A stretch of DNA of 64,000 nucleotides from Lysinibacillus parviboronicapiens (lineage in GTDB: Bacteria > Bacillota > Bacilli > Bacillales_A > Planococcaceae). The notes under the pieces are model-generated. The model saw only the letters and a list, made by a program, of their open reading frames with translations, made no database searches and was not told the DNA's origin. Below are positions 27,414 to 37,216 of this stretch, piece by piece. The first letter of the stretch is position 1. Each line of letters begins with the position of its first letter. A program made the position numbers and the translations under genes. The stretch is from assembly GCF_003049575.1 (NCBI RefSeq), contig NZ_PYWI01000007.1, positions 1 to 64,000 of the forward strand, in the 5' to 3' direction.

Positions 27414-27893
27414 ATGGCATTTCAAATCATATTAAATTTTGCTCTTGCCTTCGTTTGGATGTTCCTATCATCTAATTACACAGCAACTGGTTTTCTAGTT
27501 GGCTTCATACTCGGTATTATCCTACTAGTCATCATGCGCAGATTTTTTTCATCGCGACTATATGTTTTCCGAATATGGGCAATCATCAAGCTCACTATTC
27601 TCTTTCTAAAAGAATTAATATTAGCCAATATCCAAGTACTACAAGTTGTTTTAAGGCCAAAATTGGATATGCAACCTGCATTCTTTGCTTACCCTACGGT
27701 TTTACGCGAGGACTGGGAAATTACTTTATTATCAAGTCTTATTACACTAACACCTGGGACGGTAGTGGTACATGTATCGGATGATGCAAAAACATTGTAT
27801 GTCCATGCAATTGATATTAGTGATGTCGATGATGCCATTGCTTCCATTCGGGATTCATTTGAAAAAGCCATTTTGGAGGTGAGTAAATCATGA
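27414..27893 (+). CDS. mrpE: Na+/H+ antiporter subunit MrpE
   Basis: A 159-aa protein with two or three N-terminal helices and a soluble tail containing the family signature LLSSLITLTPGTVVVHVSDD. It follows mrpD by 4 bp with an AAGGAGG site and overlaps mrpF by 4 bp. MrpE has no complex I homologue and is needed for activity of the assembled complex. Confidence 0.94.
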   Translation: MAFQIILNFALAFVWMFLSSNYTATGFLVGFILGIILLVIMRRFFSSRLYVFRIWAIIKLTILFLKELILANIQVLQVVLRPKLDMQPAFFAYPTVLREDWEITLLSSLITLTPGTVVVHVSDDAKTLYVHAIDISDVDDAIASIRDSFEKAILEVSKS

Positions 27894-28171
27894 TGACGTT
27901 TATCATGGCCTCAATTGTAGTGATTTGCTTATCAATGATTGCAGTGATTTATCGTATGGTTAAGGGACCCTCTGCATCTGACCGTGTTGTAGCACTGGAT
28001 TCACTTGGTGTCTCACTAATTTCGTTAATCGGACTGTTTTCCATATTGGTTGAAACAAGCTTCTTCTTGGAAATTGTGTTATTGTTAGCGATTTTATCGT
28101 TCATCGGTACTGTTGCTTTCTCTAAATTTATAGAGAAGGGAGATATCATTAAACGTGACAATTCTCGCTAA
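27890..28171 (+). CDS. mrpF: Na+/H+ antiporter subunit MrpF
   Basis: A 93-aa three-helix protein with the MrpF motif YRMVKGPSASDRVVALDSLG after the first helix. Preceded by TTGGAGGTG inside the end of mrpE, it overlaps mrpG by 17 bp. Confidence 0.94.
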   Translation: MMTFIMASIVVICLSMIAVIYRMVKGPSASDRVVALDSLGVSLISLIGLFSILVETSFFLEIVLLLAILSFIGTVAFSKFIEKGDIIKRDNSR

Positions 28172-28523
28172 TAGTTTAGTTATCTTTTTCATTTCTGTCG
28201 GGGTACTATTTATTGTTGTGACAGCCATTGGGCTAATTCGTCTACCTGATTTGTACACTCGCGCCCATGCTGCTTCTAAAAGTGCAACACTTGGTGTCAT
28301 GTGTGTGCTGATTGGCGTCTTCTTTCACTTTTGGCTTATTGAAGATCACTTTAATCCCCGTATTTTATTAGGCATTTTATTTCTATTCATCACAGGTCCT
28401 GTTGGTGGACATATTATGACCCGTTCCTCTTATATTGCAGGTGTTAAGCCTTGGAAAGGAACAGTACGTGATGACCTTGCCTCTGAAATCGACAACATGA
28501 AAAAGGAGCAAGGAATTAAATAA
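28155..28523 (+). CDS. mrpG: Na+/H+ antiporter subunit MrpG
   Basis: A 122-aa three-helix protein, last gene of the operon, with the MrpG signature GLIRLPDLYTRAHAASKSAT. The start is GTG 28155 within mrpF; no strong ribosome site is visible at close range (GGGAG lies ~13 bases upstream), so it probably depends on coupled translation. The operon ends at the terminator at 28551. Confidence 0.92.
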   Translation: MTILANSLVIFFISVGVLFIVVTAIGLIRLPDLYTRAHAASKSATLGVMCVLIGVFFHFWLIEDHFNPRILLGILFLFITGPVGGHIMTRSSYIAGVKPWKGTVRDDLASEIDNMKKEQGIK

Positions 28524-28550
28524 ACCACTAACATTTATATATTTCAACAT

Positions 28551-28592
28551 AAAAACGACAATCCGTTGTAATGCAATGGATTGTCGTTTTTT
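28551..28592. terminator. Bidirectional terminator between mrp and cys operons
   Basis: Perfect 14-bp stem (28551-28564 with 28578-28591) with A run and T run, lying between the convergent mrpG and cysC genes. Confidence 0.9.
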
Positions 28593-28598
28593 ATGTTT

Positions 28599-29192
28599 CT
28601 AGATATAGCCTTTGTCTGTTAAAATGGCAGTTAACTGTTCTACACATTGCTCAATAGAATGTTGCTCAGTATCTAACATCACTTCTGGATGATGTGGTTC
28701 TTCATACGGTGCACTAATACCTGTAAAGTTTGGAATTTCCGCATTGCGTGCTTTTTTATAAAGACCTTTTGGATCACGTTTTTCACATGTCTCCACTGAG
28801 CATTTTACATAGACCTCTAAAAATTCTCCCTCTCCCATTAAATCACGAACAATTTGTCGATCTGCTCGGTATGGTGATATAAAGGCCGTGAGAACAATTT
28901 GACCGCTCTCTACAAAGAGTTTAGAGACTTCCCCGATACGTCGAATATTTTCTTTGCGATCTGCTTCTCCAAAGCCTAAATCATTATTTAAGCCATGACG
29001 CACATTATCACCATCTAATACGAAAGCTTGATTGCCTCTTTCAAACAAGGTGCGTGCAAAAGCATTCGCGACGGATGATTTTCCTGAAGCAGATAAACCT
29101 GTAAACCATAAAATAAAGCTTTGGTGTTTGTTTTGTTGACGACGCTCCTGCTTTGAAATTGAAGACTTATGCCAAACGATATTTGAAGTCAA
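28599..29192 (-). CDS. cysC: Adenylylsulfate kinase
   Basis: A 197-aa APS kinase that phosphorylates adenylylsulfate to PAPS with ATP. Walker A is [11 protein letters not shown] (about residue 32); the APS site shows [16 protein letters not shown] and the lid region [10 protein letters not shown]. The start is TTG 29192 with GGAGG seven bases upstream, overlapping the sat stop codon by 4 bp. Last gene of cysH-cysP-sat-cysC. Confidence 0.94.
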   Translation of the reverse strand: MTSNIVWHKSSISKQERRQQNKHQSFILWFTGLSASGKSSVANAFARTLFERGNQAFVLDGDNVRHGLNNDLGFGEADRKENIRRIGEVSKLFVESGQIVLTAFISPYRADRQIVRDLMGEGEFLEVYVKCSVETCEKRDPKGLYKKARNAEIPNFTGISAPYEEPHHPEVMLDTEQHSIEQCVEQLTAILTDKGYI

Positions 29193-30328
29193 TTGAGTAC
29201 CTCCTTACGCATTCCTCTAATCAGCACCTCAACAACCTCTGCTCGACTAAATGTACTTGGGGGTACCTCGCCATTTCGTAACATTTCACGTACCTTTGTG
29301 CCCGATAGAATCACATGTGAGGTGCTGTCATGTGGACAAGTTTTCGTTGTTGCCATGCCCTCACACTTACTACAATAAAAACTGTGTTCGAACTTTAATG
29401 GGACAATCCCTAGTTCAGATTCTGTGAATTGTTCAAAGATTTTTTGTGCATCATAGGTGCCATAGTAATCACCAACCCCTGCATGGTCACGTCCAACAAT
29501 AAAATGCGTGCAGCCGTAGTTTTTACGCACCAATGCATGAAAAATAGCTTCCTTTGGTCCTGCATAGCGCATTGCCGCTGGGAATACTCCGAGTTGTACA
29601 CGGTGCTCTGGATAATAATTTTTTAGTAAAACCTCATAGCTTTCCATACGAATGGCTGCAGATACATCATCTGACTTTGTTTCACCTACTAATGGATTTA
29701 AAAACAAACCATCGATTGTTTCCAACGCCGCCTTTTGAATGTACTCATGTGCCCGATGGACAGGATTACGTGTCTGGAAGCCGACAATGGTATGCCAGTT
29801 CTTCTTTGCAAATAGCTGACGTGTTTCAAGCGGATCGAATGAATAAGCTGGGAATTTTTTCTCAAGTCGCTTTATAAGTATGACTTTACCACCAATATAA
29901 ATACTTGGACGATCATGCAATTTTTTAACACCTGGATGCGCTAAATCCTTTGTACCATAAACAAGTAACGCCTCTTTGTGCTTATCTGGCTCATAAATAT
30001 CAGCTATAACTATGACACCATAAGCCTCACCAGCATGTACTAACTTCACCTCATCCCCCACTTGCAGGCTTGCAGAAGTTTCTTTCGAAACAGGTAGTGT
30101 AATAGGAATACTCCAAACAATACCAGAAGCTAGACGAGTATTTTCTACAACAGATTCATAATCTTCCTTTGTTAAAAAACCATCAATTGGACTATAACCA
30201 CCAATTGCAATAAGCTCTAAATCACTCAATGCCATCACATCGATGTCAATTTCCTTCTTAATATGTGTAATTGTCTTTTGTGGATTATAGGCTTGCACTA
30301 ATGTACCGCCATGTGGTTGTAAGCTCAT
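29189..30328 (-). CDS. sat: Sulfate adenylyltransferase
   Basis: A 379-aa ATP sulfurylase that activates sulfate to APS. Motifs: [12 protein letters not shown] (the Q-x-R-N-P and H-x-x-H nucleotide site, about residue 190), [13 protein letters not shown] and VGRDHAGVG. Near the C-terminus a Cys-rich patch ([15 protein letters not shown]) is seen, as in other Bacillus Sat proteins. AGGAGGA precedes ATG 30328. The whole protein is the homodimeric archaeal/Gram-positive type, unrelated to CysDN. Confidence 0.95.
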   Translation of the reverse strand: MSLQPHGGTLVQAYNPQKTITHIKKEIDIDVMALSDLELIAIGGYSPIDGFLTKEDYESVVENTRLASGIVWSIPITLPVSKETSASLQVGDEVKLVHAGEAYGVIVIADIYEPDKHKEALLVYGTKDLAHPGVKKLHDRPSIYIGGKVILIKRLEKKFPAYSFDPLETRQLFAKKNWHTIVGFQTRNPVHRAHEYIQKAALETIDGLFLNPLVGETKSDDVSAAIRMESYEVLLKNYYPEHRVQLGVFPAAMRYAGPKEAIFHALVRKNYGCTHFIVGRDHAGVGDYYGTYDAQKIFEQFTESELGIVPLKFEHSFYCSKCEGMATTKTCPHDSTSHVILSGTKVREMLRNGEVPPSTFSRAEVVEVLIRGMRKEVLN

Positions 30329-30369
30329 GTGAATTTCCTCCTAGACTAATTAAATTACTTTGTTTTATA

Positions 30370-31434
30370 TTAAATACCTTCACCTGCATTATATATTGCT
30401 CGTTCCTCTTCACGCACTGTACGTACTAAACTAATCGCACCAAGCGTTCCGACAATTATACTTCCCATTAAAACAATGGCATATAAATCCTTCTCCATAA
30501 AAAGTTGGACAAGGCCATAAGAAATCGCCAATGACAAGATAGGTGACACAATCCAAATACGAATAATTTTTTTTACAATATGCTTATGGAAAATTTGCTT
30601 TCCGTTTTTAGCCATCCCCATTCCAATAATAGAGGAGGATGTAACTTGTGTTAAGGGAACTGGCAGCCCAAATACAGAGCTTATACCTACTAGCACTGCA
30701 CCTGTAGTTGAAATAAGAATGCCCTCTGCCTTTTCAAAACGCACAATTTTTTTTCCGTTTGTTTCTAGTACCCGCTTGCCGAGAAGCATTGCACCGAGTG
30801 CTACAAAGGCCCCGCCAAGCCAAATGCCATTTGTCACAGTCATCATACCAGCACCAACAAGTGGACCAACTGCATTGGCGACATTATTCATTCCTGCTGA
30901 GAAGGCTTCAAAAAATCCCGCAAACACTAACAAAACTGTTAGTATTGGTCGGTTTTTTAAACACCCTCTGTTTTTTAATTTATACAGCAATTTTCCAAAG
31001 AACAGTGCCACAATAAATGCGATGATAGGCACAAGCACCCAAAAGGACACGATGATTAGCAAAGACTTAACGTAAAGCACTTTGTAGGCAATCCCTACTC
31101 CTACAACAGCACCCACTGTTACTTCACTGGTCGATAACGGAATACCTAACAGATTGGCAAGGAATAAAGAACTCGTTGCAGAGATTAAAATAATAATCAC
31201 AATCTTTACGGTAATATACTCCTGCGGCATAATGCCTGCGCTTATCGTCTTGACAACTTCACCACCGCCAAGCACTGCTCCAGCAAAAACACCTACTGCA
31301 CAAATCAACAGCGCTTGCCAAGCCTTTGTTATCGCACCTGCACCGTAAGCAACCCCCATTGACGCAGCAGCACCACTTGCGCCAATATTCATAGCAAAAA
31401 ATAAACTAATGGCAATGGCAATATATTCTAGCAT
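30370..31434 (-). CDS. cysP: CysP-type sulfate permease (Pit family)
   Basis: A 354-aa transporter of the inorganic phosphate transporter family with about ten helices in two repeats. The duplicated GAN(D)xAN-type motifs appear as FFAMNIGASGAAASMG and MNNVANAVGPLVGAGM. In B. subtilis the homologue in this operon position is the sulfate/proton symporter CysP, so sulfate rather than phosphate is the likely substrate. ATG 31434 follows GGGAG, 12 bp after cysH. A second, unrelated sulfate importer lies at 33014-36886. Confidence 0.9.
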   Translation of the reverse strand: MLEYIAIAISLFFAMNIGASGAAASMGVAYGAGAITKAWQALLICAVGVFAGAVLGGGEVVKTISAGIMPQEYITVKIVIIILISATSSLFLANLLGIPLSTSEVTVGAVVGVGIAYKVLYVKSLLIIVSFWVLVPIIAFIVALFFGKLLYKLKNRGCLKNRPILTVLLVFAGFFEAFSAGMNNVANAVGPLVGAGMMTVTNGIWLGGAFVALGAMLLGKRVLETNGKKIVRFEKAEGILISTTGAVLVGISSVFGLPVPLTQVTSSSIIGMGMAKNGKQIFHKHIVKKIIRIWIVSPILSLAISYGLVQLFMEKDLYAIVLMGSIIVGTLGAISLVRTVREEERAIYNAGEGI

Positions 31435-31446
31435 GGCAACACTCCC

Positions 31447-32148
31447 TTATTCGTGTAACCCACACTCAGTTTTGCCAGATCCTTGCCACCTGCCTGAACG
31501 CAGATCATCCATATTAAATGCTGGTTGTGTACAGTGCTCACAGCCAATGCTTGGATAACCTTTATCATGCAATGGATTATATGGCAAATTATGTTTTGAA
31601 ACGTAACGCCATACATCCTTCCAGGTCCAATGAATAAGTGGGCAAATTTTAATGGACTTAAATTTGTCATCGCGATTAATAAAGTTTGTATTCATTCGTG
31701 TTGGGGATTGCTCACGACGTAATCCTGATATCCATGCCTTTGCACCTGCTAGCGCCTCATTTAAAGGTAGCGTTTTGCGAATTTCACAACACTTATTTGG
31801 GTTTTTTTTCCATAATTCATGACCAAATTGGTTTGCCTGTTCCTCAAGTGTAAGTGCTGATTTTTTTAAAATAATATTAAGCTGTGGATATTTTTCCTTT
31901 ACCCGATCAATCGTTTCATATGTTTCCTTAAAATGAACATCTGTGTCTAAAAAGACAATGGTTGCGGTTGGCTTCACTTTAGAGATAAGATCAATTAAAA
32001 CAATCCCCTCAATCCCAAAACTACAGGCATAGACGATTTCTTCACCATATTCTCCATAACTCCAGCGTAAAACCTCAAGCGCAGCCTTATATGTCTCATC
32101 CTGTTCAAAGACGATTGTTGGCTCTTGCCAAGTTTCATACGTTAACAT
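31447..32148 (-). CDS. cysH: Phosphoadenylyl-sulfate (PAPS) reductase
   Basis: A 233-aa thioredoxin-dependent reductase giving sulfite. PP-loop-like [13 protein letters not shown] (about residue 44), the KCCEIRK segment and the C-terminal GCEHCTQPA plus KTECGLHE. The CC and CxxC pairs are the [4Fe-4S] ligands of the APS-capable subtype, so it may use APS as well as PAPS. ATG 32148 follows GAGGGGG and gives the B. subtilis CysH length; an upstream GTG at 32211 would add 21 residues without support. First gene of the operon, preceded by a ~300-nt leader with a terminator. Confidence 0.94.
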   Translation of the reverse strand: MLTYETWQEPTIVFEQDETYKAALEVLRWSYGEYGEEIVYACSFGIEGIVLIDLISKVKPTATIVFLDTDVHFKETYETIDRVKEKYPQLNIILKKSALTLEEQANQFGHELWKKNPNKCCEIRKTLPLNEALAGAKAWISGLRREQSPTRMNTNFINRDDKFKSIKICPLIHWTWKDVWRYVSKHNLPYNPLHDKGYPSIGCEHCTQPAFNMDDLRSGRWQGSGKTECGLHE

Positions 32149-32361
32149 GTAATCCCCCTCATAAAAATCAACTACGTCTCTGCGTAATCGTACTTGTCGC
32201 CTTGTTTTCACTTCTCTTCATGCAACGAAACTAATTTACAATTTTTGAATTGTACGTTGGCCTGTACGATGCATAAAATTTCCGTATATCCACAACGACG
32301 ACTTATTGGGCCAAAGAATTGCTAATATAGTTAGCGCTTGGACGCCCCGCTAAATCAACAT

Positions 32362-32435
32362 AAAAAGGCGTTCTAACAATAGGCACAAAAATACTACATG
32401 CCTACGTTAAAACGCCTCTAGTTTGACTAGCCAGC
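32362..32435 (-). promoter_or_regulatory. cysH leader: conserved stem-loop overlapping a terminator
   Basis: On the minus strand 32435-32414 read GCTGG, then CTAGT-CAA-ACTAG (a small hairpin), then AGGC. That AGGC is the start of the terminator arm AGGCGTT (32411-32417 forward AACGCCT), which pairs with AACGCCT on the minus strand (32366-32372 forward AGGCGTT) and is followed by a U-run (32362-32366). A TAAC/GTTA and a TAGGCA/TGCCTA pairing extend the terminator. GCU could pair with GGC of the first element, which would block the terminator. The same arrangement precedes the sbp and sumT operons. Confidence 0.7.
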
Positions 32436-32498
32436 TCTTATTGGTAATTGTGTACTGGTCATTCACACCCCATACAACTATCACACTTATTATATTTT

Positions 32499-32534
32499 AA
32501 TATAAACTATATTTCACCTAGTAGTCAACTAGGT
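32499..32534 (-). promoter_or_regulatory. cysH promoter with palindromic operator over -35
   Basis: Minus strand -35 TTGACT (32523-32528), 18-nt spacer, -10 TATATT (32499-32504). The -35 sits inside the palindrome ACCTAGT, AGTCA centre, ACTAGGT (32516-32534). The core CCTAGTTGACTACTAGG is almost the same as the core at the sbp promoter. The cysteine regulator CymR is a candidate binder, from memory of its palindromic sites; this is unverified. Confidence 0.65.
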
Positions 32535-32847
32535 TTTTTGAAAAAAATAAACTTATTTTCAATTACATCCTAATCTTTCTCGCTCTTCTCTTATACATTA
32601 TATGTCACGAATCATGTTTACGAACTATTTTATTCATAATAGCTGTCTTTTGCTACATACACCTTCACGCTTTATTAACCTATATGCCTAAAAAAGCCGA
32701 AATTCATAATGTATCATACAATTATGAAAGATAAAGCCATGCGTCTTGATACTATTGAAGAAACAACAGTTGAACAATGAATAGGCCGAGTACTATTCAA
32801 TACACCAGCAATTAGCACACTTTTCTAAATTATCTTTTTTATTTCAA

Positions 32848-32883
32848 TTCCTTGTTGACTAATAGGAAATATATGTTTAATGT
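32848..32883 (+). promoter_or_regulatory. sbp operon promoter with shared operator core
   Basis: -35 TTGACT (32855-32860) with a weak -10 TAATGT (32878-32883) at 17 nt. CCTTGTTGACTAATAGG (32850-32866) matches the cysH operator core at 15 of 17 positions, with outer arms TTCCT/AGGAA. The ~300 bp between the cysH promoter and this one (32540-32845) hold no gene I can support. Confidence 0.6.
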
Positions 32884-32914
32884 AGAACTATGATTGCAAA
32901 CAAATAAATAAAAA

Positions 32915-32991
32915 GCTGATCAGAGAATCTGAAGGCCATCTATCCAAAGACTTACAACTGTAAGTGAGATAGATGGTCTTTTGCGTTTTTT
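32915..32991 (+). promoter_or_regulatory. sbp leader: conserved stem-loop overlapping a terminator
   Basis: 32915-32936 read GCTGA, then TCAGA-GAA-TCTGA (hairpin), then AGGC. This AGGC begins the terminator arm AGGCCATCTATC (32933-32944), which pairs with GATAGATGGTCT (32968-32979, one G-U pair) around an inner CTTAC/GTAAG stem and is followed by TTTTGCG and six T residues. Stem bases differ from those of the cysH and sumT leaders but stay paired. Confidence 0.7.
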
Positions 32992-33013
32992 GACAAAAAG
33001 GGAGAGGTTTTTT

Positions 33014-34066
33014 ATGAAGAAAAGAAAACATATTTTTCAATCGTTGGCACTATTAGGTGCATTAACACTGACCTTAACAGGATGCAACACGAGTTCTTCC
33101 AACGAAGATGCAAGCACTGGGGAAACAAAAAAATCTGTTGAACTATTAAATGTTTCTTATGATCCAACTCGTGAACTTTATCAAGAATTTAACAATGATT
33201 TTATCGCTAAATGGAAAACCGAAACAGGTCAGGATGTTACCATACAACAATCGCATGGCGGCTCTGGCAAACAGGGGCGTGCAGTCATTGACGGTCTCGA
33301 AGCTGATGTAGTAACGCTAGCTCTTGCCTATGATATTGATGAAATCGCTCAAACGCGTGAATTGTTAAACAAAGATTGGCAATCAGAATTTGAAAGTAAC
33401 TCTACACCGTATACTTCGACAATTGTCTTTTTAGTACGCAAAGGGAATCCAAAGGCGATACAAGATTGGAATGACCTCACAAAAGACGATGTCTCCGTAA
33501 TAACACCCAATCCTAAAACATCAGGTGGTGCTCGTTGGAATTACTTAGCTGCTTGGGCATATGCAGCAAAGCTGTATAACAAGGATGAAGCGAAGATAAA
33601 AGAATTTATGACGGCATTGTATAGCAATGTAGAGGTCCTAGATTCCGGCGCACGTGGCTCAACAACTACATTTGTTGAACGTGAAATTGGCGATGTTTTA
33701 ATCGCTTGGGAGAACGAAGCCTATTTATCATTGAATGAATTAGGTAAGGATGAATTTGACATTATTACACCCTCTTTAAGTATTTTAGCAGAACCCCCTG
33801 TTGCGATTGTCGATAAAATTGTAGATAAAAAAGGTACGCGTGAAGTGGCCGAGGCTTATTTAAAACATTTATATAGTGATATTGGGCAAGAAATTGCAGC
33901 TAAAAATTACTATCGTCCACGTAATGCTGACATACTTGCCAAATATCAAGATCAATTCCCTACTCTTGAACTCATTTCGATTGAAGACTTTGGCGGTTGG
34001 GAAAAGGCACAATACACACATTTTAAAGACGGTGGAACATTTGATGAAATTTACGTTCCACAGTAA
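33014..34066 (+). CDS. Sulfate ABC transporter, substrate-binding lipoprotein
   Basis: A 350-aa secreted binding protein (Sbp/CysP-of-enteric type). It has a lipoprotein signal peptide with lipobox LTLTGC (Cys at about 24) and the sulfate-binding family features [16 protein letters not shown] and [10 protein letters not shown]. It delivers sulfate (and thiosulfate in some relatives) to the CysT/CysW permease. ATG 33014 follows GGAGAGG; an upstream TTG would lie in the terminator tail. First gene of sbp-cysT-cysW-cysA. Confidence 0.93.
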   Translation: MKKRKHIFQSLALLGALTLTLTGCNTSSSNEDASTGETKKSVELLNVSYDPTRELYQEFNNDFIAKWKTETGQDVTIQQSHGGSGKQGRAVIDGLEADVVTLALAYDIDEIAQTRELLNKDWQSEFESNSTPYTSTIVFLVRKGNPKAIQDWNDLTKDDVSVITPNPKTSGGARWNYLAAWAYAAKLYNKDEAKIKEFMTALYSNVEVLDSGARGSTTTFVEREIGDVLIAWENEAYLSLNELGKDEFDIITPSLSILAEPPVAIVDKIVDKKGTREVAEAYLKHLYSDIGQEIAAKNYYRPRNADILAKYQDQFPTLELISIEDFGGWEKAQYTHFKDGGTFDEIYVPQ

Positions 34067-34077
34067 GGAGGCATTTC

Positions 34078-34911
34078 ATGAATAGCCTAACATTAAAAAA
34101 GAAGCCAGCACATATAATTCCCGGCTTCCATCTTTCGCTGGGGTACACAATGTTGTATGTTAGTTTGCTTGTACTGCTGCCGTTAGCAATGATTTTTATT
34201 CATACGATGACCTTAAGTTGGTCAGAGTTTACCAGTATCGTAAGCAACCCACGTGCCGTTGCCTCCTATAAACTTAGCTTCGGCACAGCGCTTGCTGCTG
34301 GCTTGCTCAATGTACTATTCGGCACCATTATCGCTTGGGTACTTGTGCGCTATCATTTTCCGTTCAAACGTATTATTGACGGACTAGTAGATTTACCATT
34401 CGCCTTACCTACCGCAGTTGCAGGGATTGCTTTAACTTCTTTATATGCTCCAAATGGTTGGATTGGGCGGATTTTTGATTTTAAAATTGCCTTTACGCCA
34501 CTTGGTATTATAATTGCCCTGACATTTATCGGATTACCATTCGTTGTACGAACTGTGCAACCAGTTTTGCAAAATATTAGTGCTGAAATTGAAGAAGCAT
34601 CTGCAAGTCTCGGCGCCACACGTCTTCAAACATTTATTAAAGTTATTTTCCCAGAACTTTTACCTGCAATATTAACAGGCTTTTCGTTAGCCTTTGCACG
34701 TGCTTTAGGGGAATATGGATCGGTTGTGTTTATCGCCGGAAATATGCCAATGAAAACCGAAATTACACCATTAATCATTATGACGAAGCTTGAACAATAT
34801 GATTATGCAGGTGCTACTTCTATTGCAGTCGTGATGCTTGTCACTTCCTTCGTCCTATTATTCACCATTAATCTGATACAATGGCTGGCAAATCGTCGCT
34901 TTGTACATTAG
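34078..34911 (+). CDS. cysT: Sulfate ABC transporter permease CysT
   Basis: A 277-aa membrane protein with about six helices and the permease EAA loop (EEASASLGATRLQTFIKV), which docks on the ATPase. The DLPFALPTAVAGIAL helix is typical of CysT/CysU. AAGGAGG precedes ATG 34078, 11 bp after sbp. Pairs with CysW to form the channel. Confidence 0.94.
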   Translation: MNSLTLKKKPAHIIPGFHLSLGYTMLYVSLLVLLPLAMIFIHTMTLSWSEFTSIVSNPRAVASYKLSFGTALAAGLLNVLFGTIIAWVLVRYHFPFKRIIDGLVDLPFALPTAVAGIALTSLYAPNGWIGRIFDFKIAFTPLGIIIALTFIGLPFVVRTVQPVLQNISAEIEEASASLGATRLQTFIKVIFPELLPAILTGFSLAFARALGEYGSVVFIAGNMPMKTEITPLIIMTKLEQYDYAGATSIAVVMLVTSFVLLFTINLIQWLANRRFVH

Positions 34912-34923
34912 GAGGGTTTTTTA

Positions 34924-35799
34924 ATGGAACAATCTACCTCAAATGAGCAGGCCACTCCTCCCAAAAATGCGGTCGCTTCGACGTCTGCTGCCTTACAAGA
35001 ACCACGTTTTATACGCTACAGTTTGACATTTATTGCATTAGCCTTTTTAGCTTTTTTTATCGTGTTGCCGCTCGTGTCAATTTTTATTACTGCCTTTCAA
35101 AAAGGAGCGGCCGTGTATTTCGCGGCCATAACGCATGCAGATGCTTTATCCGCTATCAAACTGACTTTAATCGTTGTCACTATAGCGGTTCCCTTAAATG
35201 CAATTTTTGGTGTAATGGCTGCTTGGGCACTGACAAAATTCAATTTTAAAGGGAAAAATCTTCTGCTGACACTTGTTGATTTACCGTTCGCAGTGTCCCC
35301 TGTTATTGCAGGCCTCGTCTTTATTTTATTGTTCGGAGCACAAGGTTTGTTCGGTGATTGGCTTTTTGCTAATGACATCAAAATTGTTTTCGCATTGCCC
35401 GGTATTGTGCTGGCTACGATTTTTGTAACTTTACCCTTTGTTGCTAGAGAGCTCATTCCACTCATGCAGGCACAGGGAACATCCGAAGAGGAAGCGTCTA
35501 TCTCACTCGGTGCAAATGGCTTTAAAACATTTTGGTATGTCACACTACCAAATATTAAATGGGGATTATTTTATGGCCTGATATTATGTAACGCACGTGC
35601 CATTGGAGAATTCGGCGCTGTTTCCGTTGTCTCTGGCCATATTCGTGGCATGACGAATACGATGCCGCTCCATATTGAAATTTTATACAATGAATATCAA
35701 TTCTCGGCAGCTTTTGCCGTTGCTTCGCTCATGAGTGTGATTGCAATTTTAACACTCATTATCAAAGATATCGTCGCTTGGAAATCAAAATCAGTTTAA
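34924..35799 (+). CDS. cysW: Sulfate ABC transporter permease CysW
   Basis: A 291-aa permease homologous to CysT, with [18 protein letters not shown] as the EAA loop and [20 protein letters not shown] in the core. An N-terminal polar extension of ~30 residues (Ser/Thr/Gln rich) precedes the first helix. TAGGAGGG lies before ATG 34924. Confidence 0.94.
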   Translation: MEQSTSNEQATPPKNAVASTSAALQEPRFIRYSLTFIALAFLAFFIVLPLVSIFITAFQKGAAVYFAAITHADALSAIKLTLIVVTIAVPLNAIFGVMAAWALTKFNFKGKNLLLTLVDLPFAVSPVIAGLVFILLFGAQGLFGDWLFANDIKIVFALPGIVLATIFVTLPFVARELIPLMQAQGTSEEEASISLGANGFKTFWYVTLPNIKWGLFYGLILCNARAIGEFGAVSVVSGHIRGMTNTMPLHIEILYNEYQFSAAFAVASLMSVIAILTLIIKDIVAWKSKSV

Positions 35800-35815
35800 T
35801 GGGGGAATTACCTGC

Positions 35816-36886
35816 ATGAGCATTCAAATTCAAAATGTTTCTAAAAGATTCGGTTCTTTTCAAGCTTTAAAGGATGTATCCATCGATATTCAATCGGGAG
35901 AGCTAATCGCATTACTTGGCCCTTCTGGCTCTGGTAAAACTTCACTACTGCGAGTTATAGCAGGGCTTGAAGCCTCTGATGGCGGCGACATTTTGTTTGA
36001 CGGTCAAACCATTACAAATCGCCATCCAAAGGAGCGTAATGTTGGATTTGTGTTCCAACATTACGCACTATTTCGCCATATGACAGTGTTTAATAATGTT
36101 GCTTATGGACTTAAGGTACGTCCGCGGAAAACAAGGCCTTCGAAGGAAAAGATAAAGGATAAAGTAATGGAACTACTGCAACTTGTAAAGCTTGAAAATT
36201 TTGCAGAGCGTTATCCAACACAGCTGTCTGGTGGACAACGTCAGCGTGTAGCACTTGCCAGAGCCCTTGCAGTCGAGCCCAAGGTATTGCTATTAGATGA
36301 GCCATTCGGCGCACTCGATGCCAAGGTGCGTAAAGAGCTACGGCGATGGTTGCGAAAGCTTCATGATGAGTTCCACATTACAAGTATTTTTGTGACACAT
36401 GACCAAGAAGAAGCGCTTGATGTGGCTGATCGCATCGTCGTGATGAATAATGGTCAAATCGAGCAAATCGGTAGTCCAGATGAAGTATACACACATCCAA
36501 AGAGTCCATTCGTCTATGATTTTTTAGGGAATGTCAATCTTTTTAAGGGACGTTTACATAACGGTCACTTGACACATGGCGAATTTACTATTGCTGTCCC
36601 TGACTCATATGCTCATACGCAAGAGGATGCAGTTGGATACGTCCGTCCACACAATATTCAAATTGAAAAAACAGCTGTATCGGGGACTGTTCCTGCCAAA
36701 GTAAGCCATATTCATTTACTGGGGCCAATCGTGCAGATTGAGTTACGGCGTAAGGATGTGGATGAATATTTAGAGGCGGAACTTTCAAAAGAACAATACC
36801 ATACACTTCAGCTCAAGGTTGGTGATGAAGTATTTGTAAAACCAAAGGAATTAAAAGTATTTATCCCAGAGGATTTCTCGATTTAA
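35816..36886 (+). CDS. cysA: Sulfate ABC transporter ATP-binding protein CysA
   Basis: A 356-aa ATPase with Walker [10 protein letters not shown], signature [16 protein letters not shown], Walker [14 protein letters not shown] and the switch His in [12 protein letters not shown]-terminal TOBE-like regulatory domain spans about 240-355. It powers import by CysT/CysW. ATG 35816 follows GGGGGAA. Last gene of the operon; no clear terminator follows within the next 100 bp on this strand. Confidence 0.95.
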   Translation: MSIQIQNVSKRFGSFQALKDVSIDIQSGELIALLGPSGSGKTSLLRVIAGLEASDGGDILFDGQTITNRHPKERNVGFVFQHYALFRHMTVFNNVAYGLKVRPRKTRPSKEKIKDKVMELLQLVKLENFAERYPTQLSGGQRQRVALARALAVEPKVLLLDEPFGALDAKVRKELRRWLRKLHDEFHITSIFVTHDQEEALDVADRIVVMNNGQIEQIGSPDEVYTHPKSPFVYDFLGNVNLFKGRLHNGHLTHGEFTIAVPDSYAHTQEDAVGYVRPHNIQIEKTAVSGTVPAKVSHIHLLGPIVQIELRRKDVDEYLEAELSKEQYHTLQLKVGDEVFVKPKELKVFIPEDFSI

Positions 36887-37164
36887 TAAATAAGGGGCTA
36901 CCTAAATCTAAATTTACTATTTTTCATAGGGGAAAGTTCCTTTTCATTTATTACGGGAATGAACGAAGCTGTATCGGTGTGTGCTACGTTGCTTACCAGC
37001 TCACCGCATTTGTGCAGCTAGCGCTCATAGACATGACGATTTTCGCCGCCCATCTGCTGGGTTTCCGTACTTTTCCTGTGGCCAACGTTTCCCTTTTTCC
37101 ACGCTTACGAAATACAGAAGACTACGAAAAGGATTTCAACTTAGTTTCATTCTCATGCAAACAC
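36887..37164. other. Gap without a supported gene
   Basis: The segment after cysA lacks a convincing reading frame or terminator. It contains G+C-richer text (36960-37110) that shares short words with the gaps at 18625 (GCTCATAGA on the opposite strand) and 59362 (TGTGCAGCTA), possibly remnants of one dispersed intergenic family. Confidence 0.3.
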
Positions 37165-37206
37165 AAAAGACTACGCAAAAAAATAATATTTTTTGCATAG
37201 TCTTTT
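37165..37206 (-). terminator. Intrinsic terminator of the sumT-cysI operon
   Basis: About 18-bp stem AAAAGACTACGCAAAAAA (from 37165) with its partner ending at 37206, one mismatch. It lies 10 bp past the cysI stop codon and could also stop transcripts from cysA. Confidence 0.85.
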
Positions 37207-37216
37207 AATGTTTATC

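Noticed and set aside
32212..32470. S-box (SAM-I) riboswitch before cysH, as in B. subtilis
   Set aside because: The conserved S-box core sequences are absent; the leader instead has the short hairpin element and a terminator.
32694..32780. Short plus-strand coding-like fragments upstream of sbp
   Set aside because: They switch frame after ~16 codons and are too short to call a gene or pseudogene.
36979..37208. Two overlapping plus-strand frames of ~75 codons after cysA
   Set aside because: They overlap in different frames, have no start signals and run into the convergent terminator.
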